Source: Romanomermis culicivorax (Eukaryota; Nematoda; Enoplea; Mermithida; Mermithidae). Taken from it: a stretch of 64,000 nucleotides of DNA. The DNA lies in assembly GCA_963922205.1 (NCBI GenBank), contig CAWUHX010000119.1, positions 310,001-374,000 of the forward strand. The letters are read 5' to 3'. The position numbers were made by a program, and so were the translations under genes. Of the stretch, positions 11,749 through 23,075 are shown piece after piece. The notes beneath the pieces were generated by a model. That model was not told where the DNA came from, did no database searches, and saw nothing but the letters and a program-made list of their open reading frames with translations. The first letter of the stretch is position 1, and every line of letters starts with the position of its first letter.

Positions 11749-12240
11749 TCATGTTTCAACAAGGTAAACAACATACTGTGGCACAATTGATGCAGCATCC
11801 ATTCCACCCATTATGCCATGAAAACTGTCCGACTTTGAGTAAGCATTGAAAGTATTCATTAATGTATTGGGAATAACTGCCATGGGTGAACCATCTCCAG
11901 TTCCATATGCTGACTTCTTTTGGTCATTTGCAGCCTTTTTTGATAAACTTTTAACATTTGACCTCTTTTTGATGACCTCCATATTATTTTGTTTTAAGGC
12001 AGGAAAAGCTGCATTTAAATGATACGTAATATCACTCCAAGCATGTTTTTTTCTTTTTTCAGTTGCAGGGTCCTTTTGAATCCATTTAAAAACTTTTGAA
12101 TCCATTTTAAAATTTTAAAAATAAAAATTAAAATTTTTGAAATTTAAATTTTAAAACTCTTTGGGCCAAACATAAGTCGGCCAGCAATTTTATTTGTGGA
12201 TCCGACCAGTTCAAGCATCGTTTTCCTCCAACTCAATGGA
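11749..12240 (-). pseudogene. Myb/SANT-like DNA-binding gene of the Harbinger element
   Basis: On the minus strand, a block NWSDPQIKLLADLCLAQRV (about 12215-12160) is followed, after an AT-rich expansion with stops, by KKHAWSDITYHLNAAFP and a long basic helix (about 12060-11940), then a GTGDGSP motif (about 11900). This is the Myb/SANT-like domain (Myb_DNA-bind_5 type) found in the second gene of PIF/Harbinger elements, which helps the transposase bind DNA and enter the nucleus. The AT-rich insertion and a frameshift near the start break the gene. It faces the transposase across the inserted gypsy element, the usual two-gene layout of the superfamily. Confidence 0.65.
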
Positions 12241-12604
12241 CATTAAGAAGATAAGCAAGAAGATTGATGAGTGAATAAATTAACGAAATTCCGAATATAT
12301 TAACAAAAAACCAATGAATAATTCGAAAAAATTAACAACGAAAAATATGACAACGAAAGTTGCAAAACCTTTCCTAGAAAATCGATAAAGACAAATCACT
12401 TTATTTATGCATATATGCTATCCATGTTAGTATTTTTCAATATGTTCAATGCACATAGATACAAGGTAATACTGTTGGATTATGCACACAGAAGAACTTA
12501 AACATCCTAGAAATGCAATAAACTAACAAACATCGTAGAGGCACAAAAAAACATTGATGCAAAAAGTTAGGCTACAGCTTATTTTTGAATGCCAAACATA
12601 GAAA

Positions 12605-12756
12605 AAAAAGTCAAGCTGGAGCTTAAGCTGGTGCTCAGCAACAGCTTCGCTAAGCTGCAGCTTAACTTCTTAGTAATATGGACTTGAGCTGTAGCTTAAC
12701 CAAGTTCCATCTCAACTTCCCACACAAAAGATATAAAAATGTAGTTAAGCTGTAGC
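12605..12756 (-). repeat. Right subterminal palindromic repeats, inner part
   Basis: A cluster of AAGCTnnAGCTTAA palindromes (near 12612, 12653, 12690 and 12746) with a TAGTAATATGG module, in the opposite orientation to the left-end cluster. The cluster continues after the long-TIR element, at 16281-16397. Confidence 0.5.
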
Positions 12757-13590
12757 TTAAGACACAATTTCTCTAAGACTCAACTAAGGTTTTGATAAGT
12801 AAAAAATTAATCATACCTCAAAAAAAATATTTTGTGCAGTTTTTTGGGCTGAACAACATGCCAGTATTTGTTTGATCTAAAAATCAAAATTCGCATTGTA
12901 ACATCAATCTAAAGAATCGAATTTTTTGCAATTTTCGAAATTTTAGGTCACTATCATTGAAGGCCTATGAGTAATCAGGTATGCAATGTTGATCAATAAA
13001 ACTTTGTCAGTAAATGTAACAAGTTTATTGTATATGCATGACACATATAGATATATGTGGCATCAAAATTATGGTTTACACCACACTTTAAATTCCAATT
13101 TTCAGCAGTTATCAATGATTCAAAGTCACACATTTGTGTAACCCCTAAAGTCAAATGAGCAGTGTCATTGATTAAACTCCACTATGTCATGGCTGGACCC
13201 CTTGCCCACATACATACTCACAAAGTTTTATCAAAGTAAAAAAACCATTGAGTGTGCCACAGTGAAACAAGTGAAAGCCATTTCTGAATCAAACTATAAA
13301 ATTTTTTGTTTAAAAATGCAGTCATTCACCCAAAATTCTAATAATCCAACTAAACATTTCAGGTACTGCAGGCTGACATCTTGGCCATATAGGCATTAGG
13401 TTTGTCCATAATATCATCATCCCTTATACAGGAAATTATACAAAGTTAAATGTATTCTTGATATTGTTGAAAAAACTTGAAGTGCAAATTGGTGTTCCAT
13501 TTAGTCAGAATATTATTAATTTTAGTTCAAACAGACCACATTGCAGCCACAGTATGTGGCTACATACCAACCACCTTGCATCAAAGTACA
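12757..13590 (+). repeat. Left long terminal inverted repeat
   Basis: Inverted partner of 15445-16280. Paired landmarks include TAAGACACAATTT at the outer edge and GTGGCTACATACCAACC near the inner edge. Small open frames inside (for example 13184-13399) are mirrored in the other arm and are not convincing genes. Confidence 0.7.
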
Positions 13591-13803
13591 CCCATTGTAT
13601 ATTAAATACTAGAAAAGCCATGTTCTTTGAGTTAACTATAAGATGAAAGATTGTTCAAATTTCTGACAAAAACTGACAAAATCTGGGTCATTCTCAGATC
13701 ATAAGAGCTCAACACAAAATCCACTTGAATCGGATAGAAAGATTTGCTCTAAACCAGATGACATTTTTAAAGAGTCAGATCTACATACTAATTATTGAAG
13801 CAA

Positions 13804-15430
13804 TTATTCAAAACAATCTGTTTTCAGTAGTTCACTTTCATATTCTAAGTGAGAATCAAACATTGCTGGAACCTCGTAGGGTTCTTCTTTATCTTCACTA
13901 CCACATTCTCCTTTCAGGTTGATACTATAAAATATAGTACGTTCTTCCTGATGATGGCTGGCTTCCCTAGCCCCGAATCCAGTAATATGTTGTTGTGTGA
14001 GGAAGTTATATCTGACAAAAGATGGGTTCCCCCTCATTTCTTCACTCACAACTTCAGCATTGAATTTTTGATGATATACAATGTCACTGTGGTATTTTTC
14101 CAGCAAATATTGACATTTTTTTCTGTCAAGCGATGACATATCTTATGCTTCTTTAAATCCCAACCTTTTCCCATGACACCAAATGAGTCAGCCTCATAAA
14201 ACAATCGAAGAGCTTCTTGAACTTTAGGCTAGCCAGGGGTCAAGTGAATACTTTCTAGTGTTTTGTTTTTTTGTTTGTTTTGCCATATCACATAAACTTG
14301 TTTACTTCAGGCAAGCCAGGGGTCAAGTGAACACTTTCTAGTGTTCTACTGTAGCTTTGTTTTACCATATCATGTAAACTTCTTCACTATAGTATAGGCT
14401 TGTGGTTACCCAAAATAAGATGCTGCAACAAGTTGCGACAGGACAGTTGAAGGCACTTCTTTCCATTTTATATGGCTCATCAGTGGTGGCCAGAAGATCT
14501 TCAGATTCGTCTTCAAAGTTGGTGATGGTGATATTTGGATCAATAGCAATCCAGAACTTTGACATTTGAAGGGTTAAAACCTCTGGCTGGTCTTCATGAA
14601 CCACATGATGGATTTCAAGCTTTGGTAACTGTTCCAAATTCAATATTTTCATCTTGAATATGCTTCCAGTACCAACCTTGTAAACTTTAGTTGCCTTGAT
14701 TTCAGTAGATGTGAAATGGAAATGAAATAGCTCCTGAAACTAACAGCTTTAAGATCCATCTTCTTGTGTGGAATTTTATGATTGCCAGTGATGAATGATG
14801 TTCTCTTGACCTTTCTATGTGTTGTAGCACATCTGATGAATTCTTCAGCAGTTGAACATTAATTGTTTTAATTTATAAACAGTCGAACTCGCATCACTAT
14901 TAGAGCAGCAATTTGATCACATGGGCCTGTACCAAATTCAGGTTCAGAGAAGTCCCAGTCCTTTATAGTCACCCATGTTTTCTGACATTCTATCGGCACC
15001 ATGAGTGATTTTTGTCAATGTGTCAGTCAGTTTTCCAATTATTGCATTACTGTCTTGTGCAGGCGAGTTGAAAACATGGACAAATGTGTGGTGGTGTAGA
15101 GTCCACTTTTCATCATAAGGGCATATGTGGTGTGCCATGGCAAATCACTCATACCAAACCAGCTTGACTGATCTTCCCATCCACTGGAAGGCAGAAATTT
15201 CATTGCCCAATAAAACTGGAAGTAAACATGATCGTCCTGGAGGTTGTCAATGATGTCTTTCTATGCTTCATTTTGGTGCATTTGACCTAAACTGGCGATG
15301 ATGCCATTCCAATACATTATCGATACTTTCATCCACTAAATATTCAGCTTCAACTTTATCAATTGAATTTGCGAATTGAAATTGAGTCACTGCCTCATCT
15401 TATAGTTAACCAAAAGAATGTGGCTTCTCT
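13804..15430 (-). pseudogene. Decayed gene of a widespread transposon-associated family
   Basis: Read on the minus strand with frame changes. The segment starts with a helical VDESIDNVLEWHHRQFR part (about 15330-15270). A KFLPSSGWEDQSSWFGMSD-like block follows (about 15200-15140), then QDSNAIIGKL (about 15060), a DRMSENMGDYK part (about 15000) and an other-frame KDWDFSEPEFGTGPCD block (about 14965-14915) with TAEEF behind it. This order (FLP..E.QSDWF, QDS.AV, SDNAG.Y, FSEPQ.G...CDR, TAE) is that of an uncharacterised protein family found in many invertebrate genomes and thought to be transposon-encoded. The C-terminal open frames (14362-14652 and 13804-14139) are unrecognised. The family match is from memory of its pattern and is not a database result. 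Confidence 0.45.
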
Positions 15431-15444
15431 AATTTTTAATGTGA

Positions 15445-16280
15445 TGCACTTAGTGGGTATGTGGCCACATACTGTGGCTGCAGTGTAGTCGATTTGGACT
15501 GAATTAATAATATTTTGAATAAATGGAACACAAATTTGCACTTGAAGTTTTTTCAACTATATCAAGAATACATTTTACTACTTTGTGTAACTTCCCTTGT
15601 AAAGAGTAAGGATATTATAACCAAACCTTATGGGTATATAGCCAAGATGTTAACCTGCTGTGTGTAAATGTTTTAGTTGAATTATTAGAATTTTGGATGA
15701 ATGACTGAATTTTTGAACAAAAAATTTTATGATTTGATTCAAAAATTGCTTCCACTTTTTTCACTGTGGCACACTCAATGGTTTCTTTATTTTGATAAAA
15801 CTTTGTGGGTATGCGGCCAAGGGGTCCAGCCATAACATAGTGGAGTTTAATCAATGACACTGCTCATTTGACTTTACGGGGTACAAAAATGTATGACTTT
15901 GAGTCATTGATAACTGCTGAAAATTGGAATTTAAAGTGTAGTGTAAACCATAATTTTGATGCTACATATATCTATATGTGTCATGCATATACAATAAACG
16001 TTTTTACGTTCACTGACAAAGTTTTATTGATCAACATTGCATACCTGATTACTTATAGGCCTTCAATGATAGTGACCTAAAATTTCGAAAATTGCAAAAA
16101 ATTTGAACCTTTCGATTGATGTTGCAAAACGAATTTTGATTTTTAGATCAAACGAATACTGGCATGTTGTTCAGCCCAAAAAACTGTACAAAATATGTTT
16201 TGCTGCGGTATGATTAATTTTTTACTTATCACACTTAACTACAGGCCTTGGTTGATTCTTACAAAAATTGTGTCTTACGT
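15445..16280 (-). repeat. Right long terminal inverted repeat
   Basis: Inverted partner of 12757-13590. It diverges by small indels and base changes, so neither arm is very recent. Confidence 0.7.
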
Positions 16281-16397
16281 CGTGTCTCTTGCTCAGCATC
16301 GGCCTAACTTTTACTAATACGGACTTAAGCTCCAGCTTAACCAAGACGGTCTTAAACTCCAGCTCAAACTTAAGCTCCAGCTCAATAGTAACACTGA
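16281..16397 (-). repeat. Right subterminal repeats and right end of the Harbinger element
   Basis: Contains ACTAATACGGACTTAAGCTC and two further CTCCAGCT(T/C)AA motifs, then CTCAATAGTAACAC, the complement of the left terminus. It continues the cluster broken at 12757. Confidence 0.5.
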
Positions 16398-16985
16398 CCC
16401 TGCTCTTTATTCATTCGCATGAAACATCAATGTATCACCTGTTGCGAGGATTAAACAAGGGAATGGTAGCTTTTGTAGTGTTTTTAACTCGTACATCAAA
16501 TATTTTTATATTGATATGCATTTAAAAATCTCTTGCTGTATGATGAATATATTGAAGTTTATACCAGTACGTCGAAACTGACAAAATAAAATGAAGTTAG
16601 TTTCTTATACCCAATTTTACCAAAATGTATTACTCTGGCTCATTTTTTAGCATTATCACACTGAAAGGCCCCCGACTGGGAAGAAGACTGTGCGTTGTTC
16701 ACGCCTGCTGGATTTGAAAATTGAAGACTAACGATTATTCAGTGAGAATATCAAAAGCTTTTTAAATTCCCATTCGAGGAATCAAACCAAATCACACTGT
16801 CAAAATTTGGGACAAAGTCTGCTGATCAGTAAAAATCGAATACACAGTAACAGACAATAGCCCAAATACGTGGAAGGAAATATCAATATCTGGAGTGTTG
16901 ATAGAACAGAATCAACCGCCATGATATACAAAATTTCAGCTAGCACGTTGCACACCACAACCCCGGATAGTCCGTTTCTGAAACA
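16398..16985. other. No recognisable gene
   Basis: AT-rich DNA. Only short random-looking open frames are present, and no repeat or RNA gene was seen. Confidence 0.5.
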
Positions 16986-16989
16986 CGAT

Positions 16990-17895
16990 TATGTTCCGTT
17001 ACCTCGACTGTCCCTCCACCTCAATCATCCCGTTACCACAACCTTCCCGTTACCTCGACTAATGTTATAAAAAAATTAAAAATTGCCGTTATCTTGACGG
17101 TTTCATTACGTCAACTAATGTTGTAAAAACGTTGAAAATCACATTACTGTGACTTTTCAGTTATTTCGACTATGTTGTGACGTCAGGAATAATTACAAAG
17201 TGAAATTTACAAAATGCATCACTATCCCCTTGAACTTCCCTCAAATATTCACACCATCAATATTTGATACAAAATTACGTCTGATTGTTGTACTTCTTGT
17301 GAACTGGATAGAGGGTTGTACTTGAATTTTTTTCCAAATGGTCGAGCAACGGTTATCCATACAAAATACAGAAGAACTGATTTACTAAAATGCGAAACTG
17401 CGGCTCAGCCAAATCATTTCTACCGTTTCCAGAAAAATAAATGTTAGATTGGCTGATAAATCAACAACTGATTATTAACAGTGTAGAAATTGTGATAAAC
17501 TCGGGAAAGAAAAACGAAGAACAAAGATAAAAAATAATCAAATAATTAGCAATCCTAAAGTTAGTCACAACCATCTTTGTACCCCATGGATACTGTGACG
17601 ACTATTGAAACATTAACATCGACCAGAAAGATGATGAAAGTTACCAAAAATGGAAGAAACCTATTAGAGCTTGTCGAGATTTGTAATTACGTAGCACAGT
17701 TGAGGTAATGGGATAGAGCAAAAAGGGTTTCTTTTTTCGCAAAAATTCATTGGTCGACGTAACGGGGTTTTACACATTAGTCGAGGCAAAGGGATAGTCG
17801 AGGTAATGGGACGGTGGAGGTAATTGGACGGTCGAAGTAATGGGACGGGAAACGGTCGAGGTAATGGGACAGTCGAGGTATCGAGACACAACGCG
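16990..17895. mobile_element. Foldback element with inverted minisatellite arms (number 2)
   Basis: The left arm (about 16995-17130) holds degenerate copies of CCCGTTACCTCGACTGT. The right arm (about 17690-17890) holds the same unit in reverse complement, GGTAATGGGACAGTCGA, in about seven copies. Both arms also share CCTCGACTAATGTnnTAAAA and its complement next to the array. The unit is 17 bp. The 550-bp centre (17150-17680) is AT-rich with no gene. No target duplication was identified. The layout repeats that of the elements at 23076-34751 and 57150-58455, but with a different unit sequence. Confidence 0.55.
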
Positions 17896-17900
17896 GAAAC

Positions 17901-20001
17901 ACGCATTTTATATTCCAGACAAAAACTGACTCATAAATTCGTAAAAACTCCATCACCACAGATGGATCAGTGTGCCATCACAAGATATATACACTGCAGA
18001 TGAGGGTCACTAAAAATAATGAATCTGACAATATGAAATTATAATTATGATTTTTCTTATTCCTGGATTTTTGACAGCCAGTTCCTGTATGCCATTTACT
18101 AATCCTCGAAAAAGTACTTTCACTAAGTAAGGAGTGCACTGCATAAGCTATTCTCGCAATATATAAAAAAAATTTTGGAGGGGTCTTTCATTGAAAATTC
18201 GGCTCTATCACACCTTGTCACTCACGTTTTTGTATCCCTTTTCATAGGATAACATTACCGCGTAAGACAAACAAATTTACCTACGAGTTTAGTATGATGC
18301 AAAAAGTAAATCGATTGTGATTTCGCTTTTGATGTTCTTGATGTAGAACTTATTGTCTACCTTTTTATTGACATTTTTGTCAGGTCAGCAGGATGGAGAA
18401 GTTCTATGACGACGCACAAAGGGTGTAGTCGTGCATTTCCTATGAAACTGGTAGCCTAGATGTTTCATATTCAACGACCCATTTTTATAAACTGCGGTCG
18501 CAACAGACGATGCAGGGCTGTGCTGTTGATGGTAGAGCAGCTACCACAAGGTTTGCGAGAATCTTTACACCAGACTCTACTCAACATGCTTCAGGGGTTC
18601 GAACCTATTATTGGGTGTATTCGGATAAAGTGTAGGCGAACTTTGAGACAATTGGGATCGAGGGAGCGTGCCGGAATAAAAAGAGAAGAAATCAAGGCTT
18701 CCTTGGACATATCCCATATTAAAGCGCTTATTGGAAATCACAATGGTTACAATTTTGAATTACCAAATAAGTATTAGCGAACGTCCTGAATTTGACCAAA
18801 TGCATAAATAAATCATTCCTTGTCACTGTTTTAGCATACCTATTTACTTTGCACGCAATTATCTCGCAATCATTTCTGCGATAGGGCAACAGGAGCCAAA
18901 ACTTTTCAACTATTTTTTCTAGTTTTTTTAGTGAAAGATTCGCTTCATCTTCTAGATTCCAAAAAAACATATGCTGCTAAAAAATTCTTTGTTTTGACTT
19001 TTTGAATGGAGGAGGTTATTTTTTTTGGAGAGAGATGCTGCCGCAGGGATAAATGAAAGATGAGTGACATTGTCGAAGTAATTGCGAAAGATTAATTTGT
19101 GCACAATGTTATTTAGGAAGGAATTTTTCACTAGTGAAACACATCTTTTCGTAGTTTAGGGAGTCATCAGGTTTCTTATTTTAGCGCCATAAAATTCACC
19201 ATGAAAATTACATTTCTTCACAGAGATTTTGTTTTCTTACAGGGTTCCCTAATTAAATTTCGATGTTATTGCCATCCGTTTTGTATTCATCTGAGTATCC
19301 TTCTCACGCTCCGTCATAAAAAGAGCAGGATGTTAAAATTTGGAGCGCGTCTGGATAAAATCAATCTACGATTTATTTCCAATTTTTTGCATTTTTATCT
19401 AAGAATTTCATCACTAATTGGAACAAGATTTATGCAACCTTGCCACAAGTCTAAAATAGCGACAATGCTGACAGTCTGCTGTGACTAGAAAAGGCCAATT
19501 ACTAACGAATTAATATATTTTTTCATCATTATTTCAGGCGAATTTCTTCATCTAAAACTCCTGAATGAGGTTGGATCTACGGATCAGCCGTCCTGTACTG
19601 ATGTGTGATATTTACTTTGAAAAAGATTTCTTTATTTTGCATTACTGTTCAAATATTACATTCCCTGATTAATCACATGAGCAATTCTTATTAATCAATA
19701 GACTCCACATCAAATTTTACGAAAGGACTAAACGCTTACCTAAAAATATTCTAGCTAATCTTTGTATTCAACTTTTTACTCACGTTTTGGTGTAGAGCGT
19801 TTGAAGAGAATCTGAAAAGCGAATTCAGGAATAGATAAAACTGTCTCTGAAATATGACATGGCATACGGATGGTTCTACACGAGTTCATTCCCAAATAAT
19901 ACATGTTATGGTACATTTGATAGGGCACAAAATCCTGGGTAATGTTGAATGTTTATGTCTTTTGTTCCTTAAATCAAGCACAGGAGATATGATTTTGTTT
20001 T
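17901..20001. other. No supported gene
   Basis: Contains a 105-codon open frame (18460-18777, plus) with basic residues and no recognised domain, and a 95-codon frame (19201-19488). Neither has supporting splice or polyadenylation signals that stand out. They could be parts of a spliced host gene, but this cannot be decided from sequence alone. Confidence 0.3.
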
Positions 20002-20157
20002 GCACATTTATGTGTAAAGAAGTCCATCGGGGGTAAAACCGTTTGTGCATTATTACTCCATCGTTACACACTATCCAAGGCACATTTATGTGTAAAGAAG
20101 TCCTTCGGGGATAAAACAGTTTGTGCATTATTACTCCATCGTTACACACTATCCAAG
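20002..20157 (+). repeat. 78-bp tandem duplication
   Basis: Two adjacent copies (20002-20079 and 20080-20157) beginning GCACATTTATGTGTAAAGAA and ending ACACACTATCCAAG, with only a few differences. Recent local duplication; no function seen. Confidence 0.85.
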
Positions 20158-20940
20158 GCACAATAGAATGTGAAATTTCAAAATATTCACTTGAAAACTT
20201 TTCCTCGATAATGCATCGTTGGCTGCATTGATTTCAGTGAATAATGGTGGTCCACCGAACTTGTTTCATCCTACAGAGAAAATTTAACACTGAGAAAGAT
20301 CAATTTGACGCTGCGGTAAGGTTCCTGAGCAGGTAGGAAATGGTCCTACAAACAGCAGACAATGTTCGAAATTTTGATTATTTTCCAGAATTACTGCATT
20401 TTGAGTGAAAAACATGCATTTTTGTCGTTTTTCCGAAAAACCTCTAAAAATGAAAATTTTTATAAAAAAACAATACGTCCATCGGATTCCCCATGAAAAA
20501 TAACCTTCCCACTCTGCCATCCCCGAAAAACCAAGGCCACCCTTCGCTAGCAAGCCGTTACCTCAGAAATCCATTTTGATGGGTTCCCGTATGTATAAAC
20601 GTAGAAGCAATGCCTTTGATTGGCTAATTTCAGAAATTTTCATTCTTTGATGTGCCGCTCATCTTGATTTTTTTCAAATGAAACCTTAATTTTTTTCAAG
20701 ATGGGATTTTGATTTTTTCAAGTTCATTCTCATTTTTTTTCAAGACGCAATGTATGTGGATTTTTTGAAGATTATCCTGAAAAAATTGCAGTGCACTTGA
20801 AAATAAAGTCAAACATCGAAAAACTCTTACGCCGTAATTTTTTTCCGAGGTTTATTGACATTTTTGTGATGCATCTTGAATTGACGATTTTTTTCAAGTG
20901 GTAAAAAATTTTTTCAAATGGTAACGATTTTTAAGTGGCC
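20158..20940. other. Non-coding stretch with TTTTTTCAA runs
   Basis: The part 20660-20930 carries repeated TTTTTTCAAG/ATG-type words in one orientation (at least seven). No gene seen. Such pyrimidine runs may be simple-sequence expansion. Confidence 0.35.
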
Positions 20941-20992
20941 GTTCTCGTATTCCGTACTATAGAGAAATTTGTTGTTCTAAAATTGTGTGTAA

Positions 20993-21232
20993 TTATTTCT
21001 GGTTGCCCAATCTTTTTGTACGATAATACGAGGTGTCGTATTCATTCACAAGTTGAATAGAACAGCCAACTACGACGTGTCCTTGCCCGTCATAACCCAT
21101 GCTAAAGAATCGGCTGTTTGACAATTTGGGTCCCAAAGTGCTAAATTCTTGTTCAACTGATTCGCGAGTCTTAGCCTCGTCGTAGCCTTCATCAGTATTA
21201 ACAACCAATGTTTGTGTGAAAATCCACAGGTT
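20993..21232 (-). CDS. Possible terminal exon of an unrecognised host gene
   Basis: On the minus strand a frame of about 78 codons begins around LWIFTQTLVVNTDEGYDEA and ends with a TAG-side tail rich in Arg and Lys before its stop. It alternates polar and hydrophobic residues like a folded protein, and its base composition is higher in GC than its surroundings. It lies head to head with the gene at 21422, with under 200 bp between them. Pyrimidine-rich sequence lies upstream, but no certain acceptor is seen. The product is unknown. Confidence 0.3.
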   Translation of the reverse strand, partial: NLWIFTQTLVVNTDEGYDEAKTRESVEQEFSTLGPKLSNSRFFSMGYDGQGHVVVGCSIQLVNEYDTSYYRTKRLGNQK

Positions 21233-21400
21233 AAGGTTAGAATCTCTTCGAACTACCTGCGTAAAATTTTCTTTTTTGCACCTCAGTCAACACTAGCAAA
21301 CAATTCTAGTACAGCTGAGCTGTTGCTGGTGAGTCATACAACTCTCAATATATTTTTCGAATATAACGCTTTGTACGTTAGGGTATGGTAATTGAATTTG

Positions 21401-21408
21401 TTTTTCAG
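21401..21408 (+). promoter_or_regulatory. Splice acceptor directly upstream of the start codon
   Basis: TTTTTCAG ends at 21408, 13 bases before ATG 21422. This is the nematode-type acceptor. With no coding sequence before it, it is either a trans-splice (spliced-leader) site or the end of a 5' UTR intron. Confidence 0.55.
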
Positions 21409-21421
21409 GCAACATCAAACA

Positions 21422-22021
21422 ATGTTCGAGTATTATAACACTTTCATGGAATACGATCCCAAATTCGTGCACTGCTATTGTCACGTCAAACGCACTGTCG
21501 CCACCACGGGTTTTATTTTTTTATTAATTTCCATTGCTTGCCTAGCCACTTGCCTTTTGGGCATCTTCTACCCAGGAGAGGGTCAAAAGCTTTTGGAAGT
21601 AGAGTTTTTGAACTTGGACTACAAAAAATACGAGAAAAATTTTCGTACATTTTATACCATCACGTTGTCCATCGTCGCCTCAACTGCTTTCGTACACATT
21701 TTCACATTGATTTTGTGTACCATCGGTTTAAAAAAAATAAAACCAAATTTCATTTTGGCCGAGTTAATCGTCATGGGTTTGATAACTTTTGCCGTTTCGT
21801 TCGGTACGATTTCCTTTTTTATATCCACCATCATTTTCAAGAAATTTTCAGCCGTTTCATCAGTTTTGGTTGCGTCGATGATGTTATCGACAAGTTATTA
21901 TTTTTATTTATTGGTCTATTGCTACAAGTATGTCGACGCCAAAAGTCGCTCAAATCGCAAATCACGTGGCAGGCTGGTGGTCGAACGATCGAAATATAGT
22001 TACCCTGGTTACGAATTTTAA
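21422..22021 (+). CDS. Four-transmembrane protein, possible LAPTM-like family
   Basis: A 199-residue uninterrupted protein. A short cytosolic-type N-terminus with YCHVKRT (about residues 18-24) is followed by four hydrophobic segments (about residues 26-46, 77-100, 108-132 and 140-162) and a basic tail with several Arg/Lys and Tyr residues. The CHVK/RT motif before the first membrane span and the four-span plan resemble lysosomal-associated LAPTM4/5 proteins and nematode proteins of similar layout; this is a tentative similarity. ATG 21422 was chosen because the splice acceptor lies at 21408; the frame is open a little further upstream but has no ATG there. It is the only clearly intact host gene in the window. 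A polyadenylation signal follows 55 bp after the stop. Confidence 0.7.
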   Translation: MFEYYNTFMEYDPKFVHCYCHVKRTVATTGFIFLLISIACLATCLLGIFYPGEGQKLLEVEFLNLDYKKYEKNFRTFYTITLSIVASTAFVHIFTLILCTIGLKKIKPNFILAELIVMGLITFAVSFGTISFFISTIIFKKFSAVSSVLVASMMLSTSYYFYLLVYCYKYVDAKSRSNRKSRGRLVVERSKYSYPGYEF

Positions 22022-22075
22022 TAATTTTCCACAATTGCCTAAAGACATCGAAATTCGAATAACTCTTCAAGAACT

Positions 22076-22081
22076 AATAAA
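22076..22081 (+). terminator. Polyadenylation signal AATAAA
   Basis: AATAAA followed by a T-rich stretch, 55 bp after the stop of the four-transmembrane gene. Confidence 0.55.
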
Positions 22082-23075
22082 TTTTGTAGAATGAATTTCT
22101 GTATGTAGAATTAACTCATAAAAGTTCAGATTTCAAATAAGTGGCACATCGATGCCGCGAATGTTTTAATCACTAATCTACACGCCGGGTAGATAAGAAA
22201 ATATGTTGGAACCACACATCAGTGGCAATAAGAATCTTAGCATCGCTGGTACATTCTCTTTTTTATAAAGGTGTGAAGTTGAAGGATATTCGACCGCTGG
22301 TAGGAATCGAAGATCATGAATTTTATGAGACTTTTAGAAATCAACATAAACACAGGAACAAAATTTTCGAAAAATTTCTGTATGTTCGCCAGATAATGTC
22401 TTTTGGTTATCACGAAATCTTTTGCATACTCATGATTCATTTACTGACCATCAAGCTATGTATACTATAGTCAGTTTTTTATAAAATGCTGGTAAATTAT
22501 GAAATTAAGAAAAACGTCCCTAGGCATTCACGAATCTTTTCATTCAGCGTTTCTGATTGAAAAATTTAAGAACTAGTTGAGGATGCTCACAACAGCACAT
22601 TCTCGTATGATCCGATGTTTAGCAGAAAACACATGAAAAATACGAAATAGTACCTGCTTTTCACTTTCAAAAGTTAGAAGCATTTTGAGAAAAACAGAGT
22701 ACATATACTGATTCAAACGACTCCTTACTCCATTTTTTGCATTCAAAACCTTGTATGCTTCGGAACAAATTTTGTGTTCGAAGCCATTCATACTAATGGT
22801 ATTTACTTTAGGTATTGTATTGTTAAAGTTTAACTTCGTAAATTTCTTGGAGAAGTTATTGTTTTAGGTATTGCATTTCTGCTGTACCAACAACGTTCAA
22901 ATTCAACAATTGTTGAGGACTGTCACGAAAAATAATTCGCTCAATTTTGGCTAATGTTAACAGATGACACTGCTCCATTAAAATAATGTAAAGCAAAAAT
23001 ATCGTTCCAGACAAAACCGCGAAGTCAACTTTTTATGATGGATTTTTGTCAAAGCTCAATCTGTCACCTAGATCG
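22082..23075. other. No supported gene
   Basis: Short frames at 22222-22470 (plus) and 22573-22791 (minus) have no recognised domain. The latter is rich in Phe, Lys and Arg and could be an exon, but nothing supports that. The rest is AT-rich. Confidence 0.35.

Larger units (their letters stand above)
12757..16280 (-). mobile_element. Long-terminal-inverted-repeat transposon inside the Harbinger end
   Basis: Two arms of about 830 bp (12757-13590 and 15445-16280) are inverted copies of each other with only modest divergence. A 1.85-kb centre on the minus strand carries a decayed gene. Examples of paired blocks are TTGATCAATAAAACTTTGTC (13000 region against 16010 region) and the ATATAGATATATGTG/CACATATAGATATAT pair. 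The element lies within the Harbinger subterminal cluster. The superfamily is not certain. Confidence 0.6.
1786..16397 (+). mobile_element. Old PIF/Harbinger DNA transposon with several nested insertions
   Basis: The outer ends match as inverted repeats. The left end reads GTATTACTATTGAG (about 1792) and the right end, on the other strand, reads GTGTTACTATTGAG (about 16390). Both ends are followed inward by clusters of palindromic TTAAGCTnnAGCTTAA motifs. Inside are the two genes expected for this superfamily: a HARBI1-like transposase on the plus strand (2456-3618) and a Myb/SANT-like gene on the minus strand (about 11749-12240). Three younger insertions inflate it: a MITE, a gypsy element and a long-TIR element. 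Removing them leaves roughly 3.1 kb, a normal Harbinger length. No clean 3-bp target duplication is visible, so exact ends are approximate. Confidence 0.5.

Noticed and set aside
13184-13646. Two short plus-strand frames in the long inverted repeat
   Set aside because: They fall in a repeat arm and their mirrored versions are not conserved as protein.
18596-18612. GGGGTTCGAACCTATT, resembling a tRNA T-arm
   Set aside because: The flanking bases do not form the T-stem beyond three pairs, and no acceptor, D or anticodon arms could be fitted.
18460-18777. 105-codon basic frame, possible host exon
   Set aside because: No domain, splice or polyadenylation support; left as uncertain in the non-coding description.
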